Virus record (IMG/VR): IMGVR_UViG_3300007512_000213
Location: 1-23,110 of that record
Reading direction: 5' to 3' (one strand)
Length of the DNA stretch: 23,110 nt
Source: a virus
Made by a program: the position numbers and the translations under genes. How positions within the stretch are numbered: position 1 is the stretch's first letter; each line of letters opens with the position of its first letter. Below are positions 1 through 6,450 of the stretch, one piece after another. A model generated the notes under the pieces. It searched no databases. It was not told where the DNA came from and was given only the letters and a program-made list of their open reading frames with translations.

Positions 1-51
1 TTTACATAAATTTTCTTGGAAATTTTTACCAAAGACGCCTAGATTTTCCAT
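1..51 (-). CDS. 5' end of a probable DnaB-type replicative helicase (partial)
   Basis: Only the first 17 codons are present, beginning at ATG 51 and running off the window. GAGG lies 4 bases before the ATG and a strong sigma70-like promoter lies at 76-104, so this is a genuine gene start. The peptide has the pattern L-G-V-F-G-K-N-F-Q-E, which resembles the extreme N-terminus of phage DnaB/gp41-like helicases (a conserved G-x-x-FQ region). The identification rests on a very short stretch plus context: a polymerase, single-strand binding protein, recombinase and flap nuclease lie just upstream, and a helicase would complete the set. It could equally be another replication or unknown protein. 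Confidence 0.45.
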   Translation of the reverse strand, partial: MENLGVFGKNFQENLCK

Positions 52-53
52 GT

Positions 54-59
54 CACCTC
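54..59 (-). promoter_or_regulatory. Ribosome binding site of the helicase-like gene
   Basis: GAGGTG on the minus strand, close in front of ATG 51. It supports this ATG as a real start although only 17 codons follow in the window. Confidence 0.6.
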
Positions 60-75
60 GTTAAAATGTAAAGTA

Positions 76-104
76 AGTATATTATTTCTTATTAAAGAAG
101 TCAA
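76..104 (-). promoter_or_regulatory. Strong sigma70-like promoter
   Basis: On the minus strand a -35 box TTGACT (99-104) and a -10 box TATACT (76-81) are separated by exactly 17 bp (82-98). Each box matches the consensus at five of six positions. It sits between the AT-rich hairpin that ends the preceding gene and the ATG at 51, so the expected RNA would have a 5' leader of roughly 20 bases containing the GAGGTG ribosome site. It probably starts an early or middle transcript read by the host RNA polymerase. Confidence 0.7.
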
Positions 105-132
105 GCTATTTTATAAGTCGTTATAAGGATTG

Positions 133-158
133 AAAAAAAAGTTTTATTTAAAAACTTT
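133..158 (-). terminator. AT-rich hairpin with U-tract, possible terminator
   Basis: On the minus strand AAAGTTTT (151-158) can pair with AAAACTTT (138-145) around a 5-base loop, and more T residues follow (133-137). It overlaps the stop codon of the 80-aa gene and lies before the promoter at 76-104, the expected place for an end of transcript. The stem has only two G-C pairs, so termination may be weak. Confidence 0.4.
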
Positions 159-386
159 ATTCTTTGCTGTGTCAAATAATTTTGGAAGAAAACTCTTTTT
201 AAGTTTAAGAAGCCTTTCGAATTTAGCTCGTCGGCGGGCATCTGTATATATTGCTGTCGGTTTCCTAAGCTCACCATTAATTAATTGTTCACCGAAATCA
301 TAGAATTTTTGTTTTTGGGGTGGAGCACTCGCAAGAGAAAACGGTGTAATCATTATTACTATTAATATTAATATACATTTTTTCAC
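144..386 (-). CDS. Small secreted basic protein of unknown function
   Basis: 80 aa. Residues 1-20 form a typical Sec signal peptide: MKK, a hydrophobic stretch rich in I, L, V and M, then S-L-A-S-A before two prolines, a plausible signal peptidase I site. The mature part is about 60 aa, strongly basic and predicted helical, with a run R-R-R near residues 51-53 and many K and L residues at the end. The protein should therefore leave the cytoplasm of the host. It is the last gene before the promoter at 76-104 and follows the HExxH membrane protein by 13 bases. I do not recognise the family. A role at the envelope (lysis, superinfection exclusion) is possible but unsupported. Confidence 0.7.
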   Translation of the reverse strand: MKKCILILIVIMITPFSLASAPPQKQKFYDFGEQLINGELRKPTAIYTDARRRAKFERLLKLKKSFLPKLFDTAKNKVFK

Positions 387-399
387 TCACTTTGCCCTC

Positions 400-753
400 T
401 TAAATATACTTAGTCCAAGCCCAGTAATTGCGCTCTTTAAAATAATTCTCGTTGCTTTCATTGTTATAGGCTTCTTGCTCAAACGGATTTTTAAAATAAG
501 CTTCGGCCCATGAGTCGTATCTAAAGCGACCAATTACATAAAAAATACCGTACAGCAGCCACTGTAGTATAAAAAGCATTTCAACCTGTTGATAGAAATG
601 AATTGTCTCATGTCTTTTAAGTCTTTCCGTAATCTTTCCTCTGCAGAACACGAACCAAGCAAAGCTGACGGCGCTGATGTTCAGCGGAGATACCCTAGAC
701 AGGAGCCCGGGCACGTAGCTATTCTCAAAAACAATTGGTTTTAAAAAATACAT
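400..753 (-). CDS. Membrane-associated HExxH protein, putative minimal metallopeptidase
   Basis: 117 aa. The zinc-protease signature H-E-T-I-H is at residues 48-52. It is followed by a hydrophobic segment (about 57-74) likely to span or lie on the membrane, and then by F-E-Q-E-A-Y (91-96), where Glu92 or Glu94 could be the third metal ligand. HExxH plus a downstream Glu is the layout of gluzincin-type peptidases, but the protein is far shorter than a normal peptidase domain. Small proteins with this RHE-x-IH-F-x-QQ and PFE-x-EAY pattern recur in phages and bacteria without an assigned substrate. The start is supported by AGGAGG six bases before ATG 753. It follows the 27-aa membrane peptide by 16 bases, probably in the same transcript. 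Enzyme activity is inferred only from the motif. Confidence 0.65.
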   Translation of the reverse strand: MYFLKPIVFENSYVPGLLSRVSPLNISAVSFAWFVFCRGKITERLKRHETIHFYQQVEMLFILQWLLYGIFYVIGRFRYDSWAEAYFKNPFEQEAYNNESNENYFKERNYWAWTKYI

Positions 754-769
754 TTTTTCCTCCTGAAAC

Positions 770-853
770 TCATTTATTATTTTTCATAGTCACTGCACAG
801 CCAACCATCATAGTCAAGGCAAATGCTGCAGCTGCTAATTCAAAAAGTATCAT
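770..853 (-). CDS. 27-aa hydrophobic micropeptide
   Basis: A short ORF (27 codons) starts at ATG 853, overlapping the TGA stop of the 5' nuclease gene as ATGA, the classic layout for translational coupling. The peptide has one hydrophobic segment, from about residue 2 to 23 with several Ala, Leu and Met residues, and ends M-K-N-N-K, so it would be a single membrane helix with a positive tail. The sequence V-G-C near residue 19 is only a poor lipobox. The downstream HExxH gene starts 16 bases after its stop. Codon coupling and composition suggest a real gene, but there is no strong ribosome site and no recognised family. Its function is unknown. Confidence 0.5.
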   Translation of the reverse strand: MILFELAAAAFALTMMVGCAVTMKNNK

Positions 854-1839
854 TCTTTGTTATCCCGGCAAATACGCCTAAAGTCTTGGAACAAATCGGA
901 CCAATAATTCTCGCTGATGCCATCCTCAAGCATCATAAGGTCTGTTTTCGTCTTATTAAACTCATATTCAAACTCATTAATCGTCCAATCCACACTTTGT
1001 TTTGTCTGAATAGACAGACTTGGGCTATAGAGCTGCATAAGACTATAGTTCTCCTTAATTAGTTCTTGATTATCTATTATAGACTGATATGCCTTAACTT
1101 TGCTTTCTTGATTGGAACAAAACTCAACCAATTCTGATACAGTAACATCTCTTTCTTCTTCGAAAAAAGTAAATCTTTTGGCCACAGTTTTTAATCCAAC
1201 TCCGGGTACACCCTCAAGATTATCAGATTTATCACCAGCGATGGCTCGGGCCAAAGCAAAATTTGTTGGGTGAATCCCATGCTCTTTTACAATGTTATGT
1301 TTATTTAAGAATTTTTTTTGTATTGGACGATGAAGAACTGTGTTATCATCCAGCAACTGATAGAAATCTTTATCGCTGGATATAATAACCTTTTGGTTGT
1401 TCTTATAACAAGAGTAACGAGTGATATATGATATCAAGTCATCTGCTTCAACCTCGTCTGCTACTAATTGAATTACTGGAAAATTATTGAGATATTCAAA
1501 AGTTCTGTGCATTTGCCAGATTCTGTTTTCGTTTTCTTGTTGCTCGGTTAGGACTTTTATATTCCTATTCAAGCGAATAGGGGCGCGGCCTTCCTTATAA
1601 TTTTTATTTACTTGTTTTCTTTTTCTGCTGCCTCCGCGACCATCCCAGCACATAATAATTGTATCCGGCTTAATCTCTCTCGAAAGCTTCTGTAAAGATT
1701 TAAGAAATCCCGCGGTGCCACCAATTGGATTACCATCCTTCGACATCGTAGGGTTGACAATATACGATCTTAGAAACATATTCAGCGAATCTATGATCAT
1801 CACTCTTTTATTCATTGTGTTATTTGTATTTCCGTTCAT
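850..1839 (-). CDS. FEN/Pol I-type 5'-3' exonuclease (flap nuclease)
   Basis: 329 aa, near the size of T4 RNase H. It carries the conserved acidic metal-binding residues of the PIN-like FEN fold: MIID (Asp17), CWDG (Asp66), D-E-V-E-A-D-D (128-134), S-S-D-K-D (154-158) and G-D-K-S-D-N (202-207). These are followed by the helix-hairpin-helix-like DNA-binding turn G-V-P-G-V-G at about 210-215. Such enzymes remove RNA primers and 5' flaps during lagging-strand synthesis. The polymerase in this window has no fused 5' nuclease domain, so this gene probably supplies that activity. The true start is uncertain: ATG 1839 and the in-frame ATG 1815 both lack a clear ribosome site, and the second gives the more family-like start MNKRVMIID. 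It follows the recombinase gene by 29 bases. Confidence 0.93.
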   Translation of the reverse strand: MNGNTNNTMNKRVMIIDSLNMFLRSYIVNPTMSKDGNPIGGTAGFLKSLQKLSREIKPDTIIMCWDGRGGSRKRKQVNKNYKEGRAPIRLNRNIKVLTEQQENENRIWQMHRTFEYLNNFPVIQLVADEVEADDLISYITRYSCYKNNQKVIISSDKDFYQLLDDNTVLHRPIQKKFLNKHNIVKEHGIHPTNFALARAIAGDKSDNLEGVPGVGLKTVAKRFTFFEEERDVTVSELVEFCSNQESKVKAYQSIIDNQELIKENYSLMQLYSPSLSIQTKQSVDWTINEFEYEFNKTKTDLMMLEDGISENYWSDLFQDFRRICRDNKE

Positions 1840-1868
1840 TAACTATATAAATGCAATTTGGATACCAT

Positions 1869-2981
1869 TTATCCTTCTTCGTCATAAAAATCTGAGGCTT
1901 TCCCTGTTCGTTCATCGAACTTTCTAATAATTTCCTCATCCATGATTTGAAGCACTCTGTTTTTAAACTTCGAAACCTCCAACTTATCTAGCCACTTTGC
2001 GGATTGAAATTTTTCGGCGGTGCCGTCTTCATAAACTAACTCATACCATGCTCCGGAGCGCCGCAAAAGATCCGAGGACTGGATGGCATCGAACCAACTT
2101 TCTTCGTCTTGTACACCCACTTTTTCACCCCAAAGAATTTTAAACCGGCATTGGCGACCCTGTGAACCAAATCGTGACTTCTCAAGCTTTATTTTTACAG
2201 TGTTGCCAATACGATAATCCTTATCATCATAAACATAAGATGCTTTTGCTTTGGGTCTAGTTAACCAAATTCGTAATGAATACGAGTAGATAAGAGTTTT
2301 ACCTCCCGGAGTCATGTATGGCGTAGTAAGCGCCTCAGATGGAGAACGTGTAATGTTCGCCTTAAGCTGATTCAACACCAGAAGTGTTGATTGCGTATTG
2401 GCAATTGACACAAGTAGTTTTGACATCCCCTTCGAAAGAATGCGTGCTTTGACCGCCATTGTCGATTGAGGGTTAAAGTCGCCCTCGATATCTGAAACAG
2501 AAGGAGTTAAGGCCAAGCTATCCCAAATGAAGAGCATTCTATTATCGTTTGATTTTAGAAGCTCTTCTATAGTCTCCAAGACAAATTCAACATTTGTTGC
2601 TTGAATATAAAGAATTTTGCTGGCGTCACATCCGGATCTCTCTAAAAATGAATTATCTAGTGCAGACTCAGAATCAAAATAAACAACATCAATGCCCTTC
2701 TTTTGAGCATTTGCTGCAATTTGAGCAGCCATATATGATTTGCCACTCGATTCAAGACCTGCAATCTCAGTCACTTTTCCAACAGGAATGCCAGATAGCT
2801 TTCCTCGACAAATGATTCCATCGAGCCATCGAGATCCAGTTGGAATCCAGTCAGTTACATTTGTTGGATTGTTTTCGTCGTTAAGGTCATGAGCAACTTG
2901 CATTCCAGCCTTTTTATTAACAAGCTGTCTCATTTGTTCGATACTAAGCTTTCCAGCTTTTACTTCTTTTTTACGAGCCAT
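1869..2981 (-). CDS. uvsX: UvsX/RecA-like strand-exchange recombinase
   Basis: 370 aa, between RecA (about 350) and T4 UvsX (about 390). Visible RecA-core motifs in order are Walker A G-L-E-S-S-G-K-S (75-82), the catalytic-glutamate region YFDSESALD (Glu105), Walker B MLFIWDS (149-155), L-N-Q (203-205, the RecA Gln194 position), and TPGGK (224-228) followed by a RecA-like S-L-R-I-W strand. The C-terminus is acidic (DEEG). It should form ATP-dependent filaments on single-stranded DNA and drive recombination-dependent replication and repair, working with the gp32-like protein encoded two genes upstream. AGGGAG 10 bases before ATG 2981 supports the start. Confidence 0.93.
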   Translation of the reverse strand: MARKKEVKAGKLSIEQMRQLVNKKAGMQVAHDLNDENNPTNVTDWIPTGSRWLDGIICRGKLSGIPVGKVTEIAGLESSGKSYMAAQIAANAQKKGIDVVYFDSESALDNSFLERSGCDASKILYIQATNVEFVLETIEELLKSNDNRMLFIWDSLALTPSVSDIEGDFNPQSTMAVKARILSKGMSKLLVSIANTQSTLLVLNQLKANITRSPSEALTTPYMTPGGKTLIYSYSLRIWLTRPKAKASYVYDDKDYRIGNTVKIKLEKSRFGSQGRQCRFKILWGEKVGVQDEESWFDAIQSSDLLRRSGAWYELVYEDGTAEKFQSAKWLDKLEVSKFKNRVLQIMDEEIIRKFDERTGKASDFYDEEG

Positions 2982-2995
2982 TAAATTTATTCTCC

Positions 2996-3301
2996 CTATT
3001 TTGAAATTTTAAATGCATGAAAGCAACTTCGGAAACCTTTTCTATCAAGCTTGATTATAACATTTTCTCCGTAGTCGGCAATTTCTAGGACATACCCTTT
3101 GCTTCTGGTCAGTAGGTTTGTAATATCACTATTGTCAGAATAGAAAGTTACGTAACCTTCCCCTATGTCTTGTTTGAATGCGTTGATGGCCGTTTCGCTG
3201 TCCGGGCCACCGCCTTTGCCCTTGAATCTTTTAGCGACTTCATTAATTTTCTTACTAAAGTCTTTATCGTTTTTCTTATACACTTTCTTGAATAGCGCCA
3301 T
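2996..3301 (-). CDS. Conserved-looking small protein of unknown function
   Basis: 101 aa, with a basic N-terminal third rich in Lys and a G-K-G-G-G turn, then a mixed alpha/beta-looking second half (GYVTFYSD, GYVLEIADYG, NVIIKLDRKG). No catalytic motif or domain that I recognise. The start ATG 3301 has AGGAG seven bases upstream, and that site lies inside the 3' end of the zinc-ribbon gene; the two genes overlap by 26 bases, which suggests coupled translation. The recombinase gene follows 14 bases downstream. Position between the single-strand binding protein and UvsX suggests a part in replication or recombination, possibly as a recombination-mediator (UvsY-like) accessory, but nothing in the sequence itself shows that. 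Confidence 0.75.
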   Translation of the reverse strand: MALFKKVYKKNDKDFSKKINEVAKRFKGKGGGPDSETAINAFKQDIGEGYVTFYSDNSDITNLLTRSKGYVLEIADYGENVIIKLDRKGFRSCFHAFKISK

Positions 3302-3554
3302 TTTTACTCCTATCGGGTCTTATAAGCCCAAAATCATCTTTCATATCATACCAATCATTATATAACTTGTCAAGAGAAATGTTGATATCTATTTTTTTAA
3401 CTTCGTAATTTGCGCCGGGGATTGCAAAGTGTTTAAAATATGTACAACCACCAGTTACCTCCACAGCGCCACAGGAACACTTTCGAAAATCTTCATCAGC
3501 TCTTGAGTAAATAATATCACCACAATCTTTACACTCAACTGCTTTTATTAACAA
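3276..3554 (-). CDS. Small zinc-ribbon protein
   Basis: 92 aa. The N-terminal half holds four cysteines as C8-x2-C11 and C26-x-C28 with a further Cys37, a zinc-ribbon-like knuckle pair. The second half (about 45-92) is acidic with aromatic residues (DWYDMKDDF) and no recognised fold. Zinc ribbons of this size usually bind nucleic acid or a partner protein, but no partner can be named here. It lies 67 bases after the single-strand binding protein gene and overlaps the next gene by 26 bases, so it is probably part of the replication operon. A GGAAAAG-like purine run lies before ATG 3554. Confidence 0.75.
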   Translation of the reverse strand: MLIKAVECKDCGDIIYSRADEDFRKCSCGAVEVTGGCTYFKHFAIPGANYEVKKIDINISLDKLYNDWYDMKDDFGLIRPDRSKNGAIQESV

Positions 3555-3621
3555 TTTCTTTTCCTTTTTTTCTAAGTCAATGAGACATCTGTAAACCCAT
3601 GCCTCCCTGCGGTTATTTAGT

Positions 3622-4365
3622 CTAGCTTAGAAGCTCTTTAAACGCCTTATCTACGCTATTGCCATTCACTGTTGCGGTTGAAGAGACCGTTGGCTCATCC
3701 GATACTTCTTCGCTGTTTAAGTAAGCAGCAAGGATATCTTCGACCTCTTGAGGGGTCTTTCGGCCTGACTCAAACACTTCTTCAAAATCCGGAACATCTT
3801 CCATCAATTCTACAACACGCTCAGAATCCTTATGAAGAGGCGACGACTTGCGGCGAGGGGTAATCTTGGTTTCTGGGAAAGACGCGCCGGCTGGCTTTCC
3901 GTACCCAATAACCAAATCTGTGCCTGTCTCCGGGTCTGTGATGTCGCCATATTCAGGATTTAAAACGAGCCCCAGAAGCGTTTCGTAGGTTCGCTTACCG
4001 AACCCCCAAACCTTTACTCCTTCGCTCTCTTCTCCTCGTACAATTACGGGAGCAAAAAAGCGTTGCCGAGCACCAAGCTTCTTCGCAACTCGCTTGGACT
4101 CTTCACTACCCTCCTTCCAGAGCTGCTTCACATAATTATCAAGAGGACAATCCTCTCCAAAGTTACGCTTAGGACTCAGGAAGCCGGGTTGGTCGCCAAC
4201 ATTGTAGTGGAACCAATAATCACGGAAGGGGTCTCCATCAGAAGAACATACAATACGAATCGTTTGCTCTCCATCTTGAGGACGCCAAAAGCGGTTAGAG
4301 CCGCCGTTTCCGTTGTTTTTCAATGCCACTTGTCGGGCCCGCATTTTTTCCATATTAATAGCCAT
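3622..4365 (-). CDS. gp32-like single-stranded DNA-binding protein
   Basis: 247 aa, somewhat shorter than T4 gp32 (301). The central part matches the gp32 core pattern: R-F-W-R-P near 25-29, the FHYN and CP-x-x-x-Y region (52-78), then a strand-rich block with VWGFGKRTYETL (119-130), E-T-G-T-D-L (146-151) and K-I-T-P-R (167-171). The C-terminal 60 residues are acidic and low in structure, ending AFKELLS, comparable to the protein-docking tail of gp32. Only one of the gp32 zinc-ligand cysteines (Cys73) is evident, so the zinc module seems lost. It coats single-stranded DNA and should recruit polymerase, helicase and recombinase. The start has AAGGAG upstream. Confidence 0.85.
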   Translation of the reverse strand: MAINMEKMRARQVALKNNGNGGSNRFWRPQDGEQTIRIVCSSDGDPFRDYWFHYNVGDQPGFLSPKRNFGEDCPLDNYVKQLWKEGSEESKRVAKKLGARQRFFAPVIVRGEESEGVKVWGFGKRTYETLLGLVLNPEYGDITDPETGTDLVIGYGKPAGASFPETKITPRRKSSPLHKDSERVVELMEDVPDFEEVFESGRKTPQEVEDILAAYLNSEEVSDEPTVSSTATVNGNSVDKAFKELLS

Positions 4366-4406
4366 AAATAATTTCTCCTTTTGTTAAAGCTACCTTAATA
4401 AATCTC

Positions 4407-5252
4407 TTAAGATACTAGTTTTTGTATTAACGAACTGTTACTTTCACAATAGATATATGATTGATCGTATTCTGTGGAGTATACTGCGTATCCCACCTTC
4501 ATTCTGTCATGCTCTATTGATTTTTTAACCTGTTCTTTAATCTTATTCATCAACATAGGGTCCTGTTCTAGAACACTATGAGGTATAGCATAATAATACC
4601 TTTTTTCTCTTGGAATGTCAAGGTCAAAAAAGCATTTTTCTTCTTCCTCGTCAAATTTATCAAATCCAATTGTACACATGCGTGCAGTATTAATACGCTT
4701 TGTAAACGTTGTAAAAACGGGCATGCTGTGTTCAAAAACATTGATCATGTGATAAGTTGAAGCAATCATCTGATTTATACTTTCCCAATAATTTAATATT
4801 GGAACAGGACCTATTATATCAGATAATTTATTGTTGTCAACTAAAATAATTTTCTCGAACAGCGCTGATCTTGCAAACTGCTGAAAAACATTAAATAAAG
4901 TGTTGTTTTGTAATTTTTGAATTTCTGACATACCCTCTTTGTCGGGGATTATATACATTAACGTTATTTTTGTTTTGTCTTTTATTTTCTCCAGTATACG
5001 CAGCGATGCTCCGGAGACGGCGCCACAACTTGTAATAAACAAAGTCTCATCTTCTACGACCTCCAAGAACTTATTAAGGGTTTTGGGTGTCTTTTCTTCG
5101 TATAGCTCTGAGGATTTTTGTTCTTTAAAGCCTAGCGTTTTTTTTGTTTTCTTGAGTCCAGTGTCAATTTTTAATATATCATACTCTGGATATAGTTTCA
5201 TGCAGTCGGCAATATTGCAGCCGGCTTGTCCTAGACCAATAACAGTTTGCAT
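4407..5252 (-). CDS. Divergent FtsZ/tubulin-superfamily protein
   Basis: 281 aa from ATG 5252, preceded by AGAGG five bases upstream (an upstream in-frame TTG is less likely). The N-terminus, VIGLGQAGCNIAD, matches the nucleotide-binding loop of FtsZ and tubulin. The next landmarks come in FtsZ order: LFITSCGAVSGAS (about 71-83) at the place of the GGGTGTG signature loop; a strand ending IIPDKEG where FtsZ has VTKPF-EG; KIILVDNNKLSDIIGPVP (134-151) where FtsZ has the IPNDKLL region; and a long helix WESINQMIASTYHMI. The glycine signature is degenerate and no N-x-D-x-x-D catalytic loop is visible, so GTP hydrolysis may be lost or altered. Phage tubulins (PhuZ, TubZ) position or segregate DNA, but those are about 320 aa and not usually placed here, between polymerase and ssb. 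The superfamily call is fairly firm; the function is open. Confidence 0.7.
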   Translation of the reverse strand: MQTVIGLGQAGCNIADCMKLYPEYDILKIDTGLKKTKKTLGFKEQKSSELYEEKTPKTLNKFLEVVEDETLFITSCGAVSGASLRILEKIKDKTKITLMYIIPDKEGMSEIQKLQNNTLFNVFQQFARSALFEKIILVDNNKLSDIIGPVPILNYWESINQMIASTYHMINVFEHSMPVFTTFTKRINTARMCTIGFDKFDEEEEKCFFDLDIPREKRYYYAIPHSVLEQDPMLMNKIKEQVKKSIEHDRMKVGYAVYSTEYDQSYIYCESNSSLIQKLVS

Positions 5253-5261
5253 CAATACCTC

Positions 5262-6443
5262 TTATTTAATATAAAGCTCTTTCATGTCGAGCCAATTCCT
5301 GCCAGCGCTGCAGTTAACTTTAAACTTGCCCATGCGCGTGTCGTAAAAAATGTGTTTTATATCATTTAGAAGAAGTTGATCCTCTTCAGAAAAGTCAACT
5401 ACAATCGAATCATGATTACAAAACTTAATGAAGCTTTTGCGGCCTTCTAGAAGTTCCCACACTTTATACATTTGTTCAAATAGAATATCTGCAGCTGTTG
5501 ACTGTATAATATAACTTACTGCATGATGATCATCACATTCTATTTCTCTACCAAAAATAGTCGTTACCTTATTATCCATAAAATGCAATCTTTTGATCTT
5601 CTCTCGGTCGTAAATCTTGCCAACCCTATCCTCACTGCTTTTTGGATTATAAAGCCAAGCAAAGATCCTTTTTTTAGCATTTTCGCGATCTTTTGACCTA
5701 AGAAAGACATGTTTTAGGTTCCAATCGTGAAGATCGCCTTCTGGTTGCTCCTGTCCCAGCAACCCCAGAGCCACTCGTAGCTCACAAGCATTAAAATCTA
5801 TTTCGAAAAGCCAATCGTTTGTCGGCTTCAAAACATTACGATATTTCTTTGCCAAGGTCATCACAGGAAAAGAATTCTTTTTTGTGCTCAATCTTCCAGT
5901 TTTGGTCTTGAACTGATCATAAGAAATAGCCTTGTCACATGTTTCTATAGTATTATAGGTATTTCTATCTTGTAGATTCGTTATTATAATTTCTTCCGGG
6001 TCGATGTCTAAAGGCTGCAGCTTTATTTCTGTAATCATTTTTTCTACTTTTAATAGCAAGTCATAATTTTTTGGCTTGCTGAAAGTTTGGAAGACATGAT
6101 CGCATATATTATTTTTTACTGTTGCCCATGTTTTGAGCATGTGTTCGGGAATTAGGTCGTAAAGACATATATCCCCGAGATTCATTCCAACGCTAGCGCT
6201 CGACTTTAGAACGGCCTTTATCCTGCGCTCGATACTTTTTAAGTCGTCTTGCCAGATGTCGGGGCATATTTCTTCTAATGATTTGCCAAAGGCGAATAAA
6301 TTAGCATAATCGACATTCATATCCTTTAAATAAGGGGCATATGCCCATGTTTTGTCGCAATCGGGTGTAATGTTTTTGTGAAATTCAAGGTTTTTATATA
6401 CCATGAAGCAATCTTTTTTCTCGTCAAACGTCTGAAACAACAT
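5262..6443 (-). CDS. Compact family A (Pol I-type) DNA polymerase
   Basis: 393 aa from ATG 6443; a TTG two codons upstream is an alternative. Numbered from that TTG, the polymerase motifs are T-K-T-G-R-L-S (182-188), motif A EIDFNACELR with Asp218, motif B as R255-x3-K259-x3-F263-x3-Y267 (the O-helix pattern, with Asn in place of the usual Gly after Tyr), IIQSTAAD (314-321) and motif C C-N-H-D-S (344-348). The second acidic residue of motif C, usually Glu, is Ser. The roughly 170 residues before the palm are too few for a thumb plus a full 3'-5' exonuclease, and I see no exonuclease motifs, so proofreading would have to come from elsewhere. The gene opens the replication block behind its own promoter and ends 9 bases before the FtsZ-like gene. 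Confidence 0.9.
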   Translation of the reverse strand: MLFQTFDEKKDCFMVYKNLEFHKNITPDCDKTWAYAPYLKDMNVDYANLFAFGKSLEEICPDIWQDDLKSIERRIKAVLKSSASVGMNLGDICLYDLIPEHMLKTWATVKNNICDHVFQTFSKPKNYDLLLKVEKMITEIKLQPLDIDPEEIIITNLQDRNTYNTIETCDKAISYDQFKTKTGRLSTKKNSFPVMTLAKKYRNVLKPTNDWLFEIDFNACELRVALGLLGQEQPEGDLHDWNLKHVFLRSKDRENAKKRIFAWLYNPKSSEDRVGKIYDREKIKRLHFMDNKVTTIFGREIECDDHHAVSYIIQSTAADILFEQMYKVWELLEGRKSFIKFCNHDSIVVDFSEEDQLLLNDIKHIFYDTRMGKFKVNCSAGRNWLDMKELYIK

Positions 6444-6450
6444 TGTCAAT

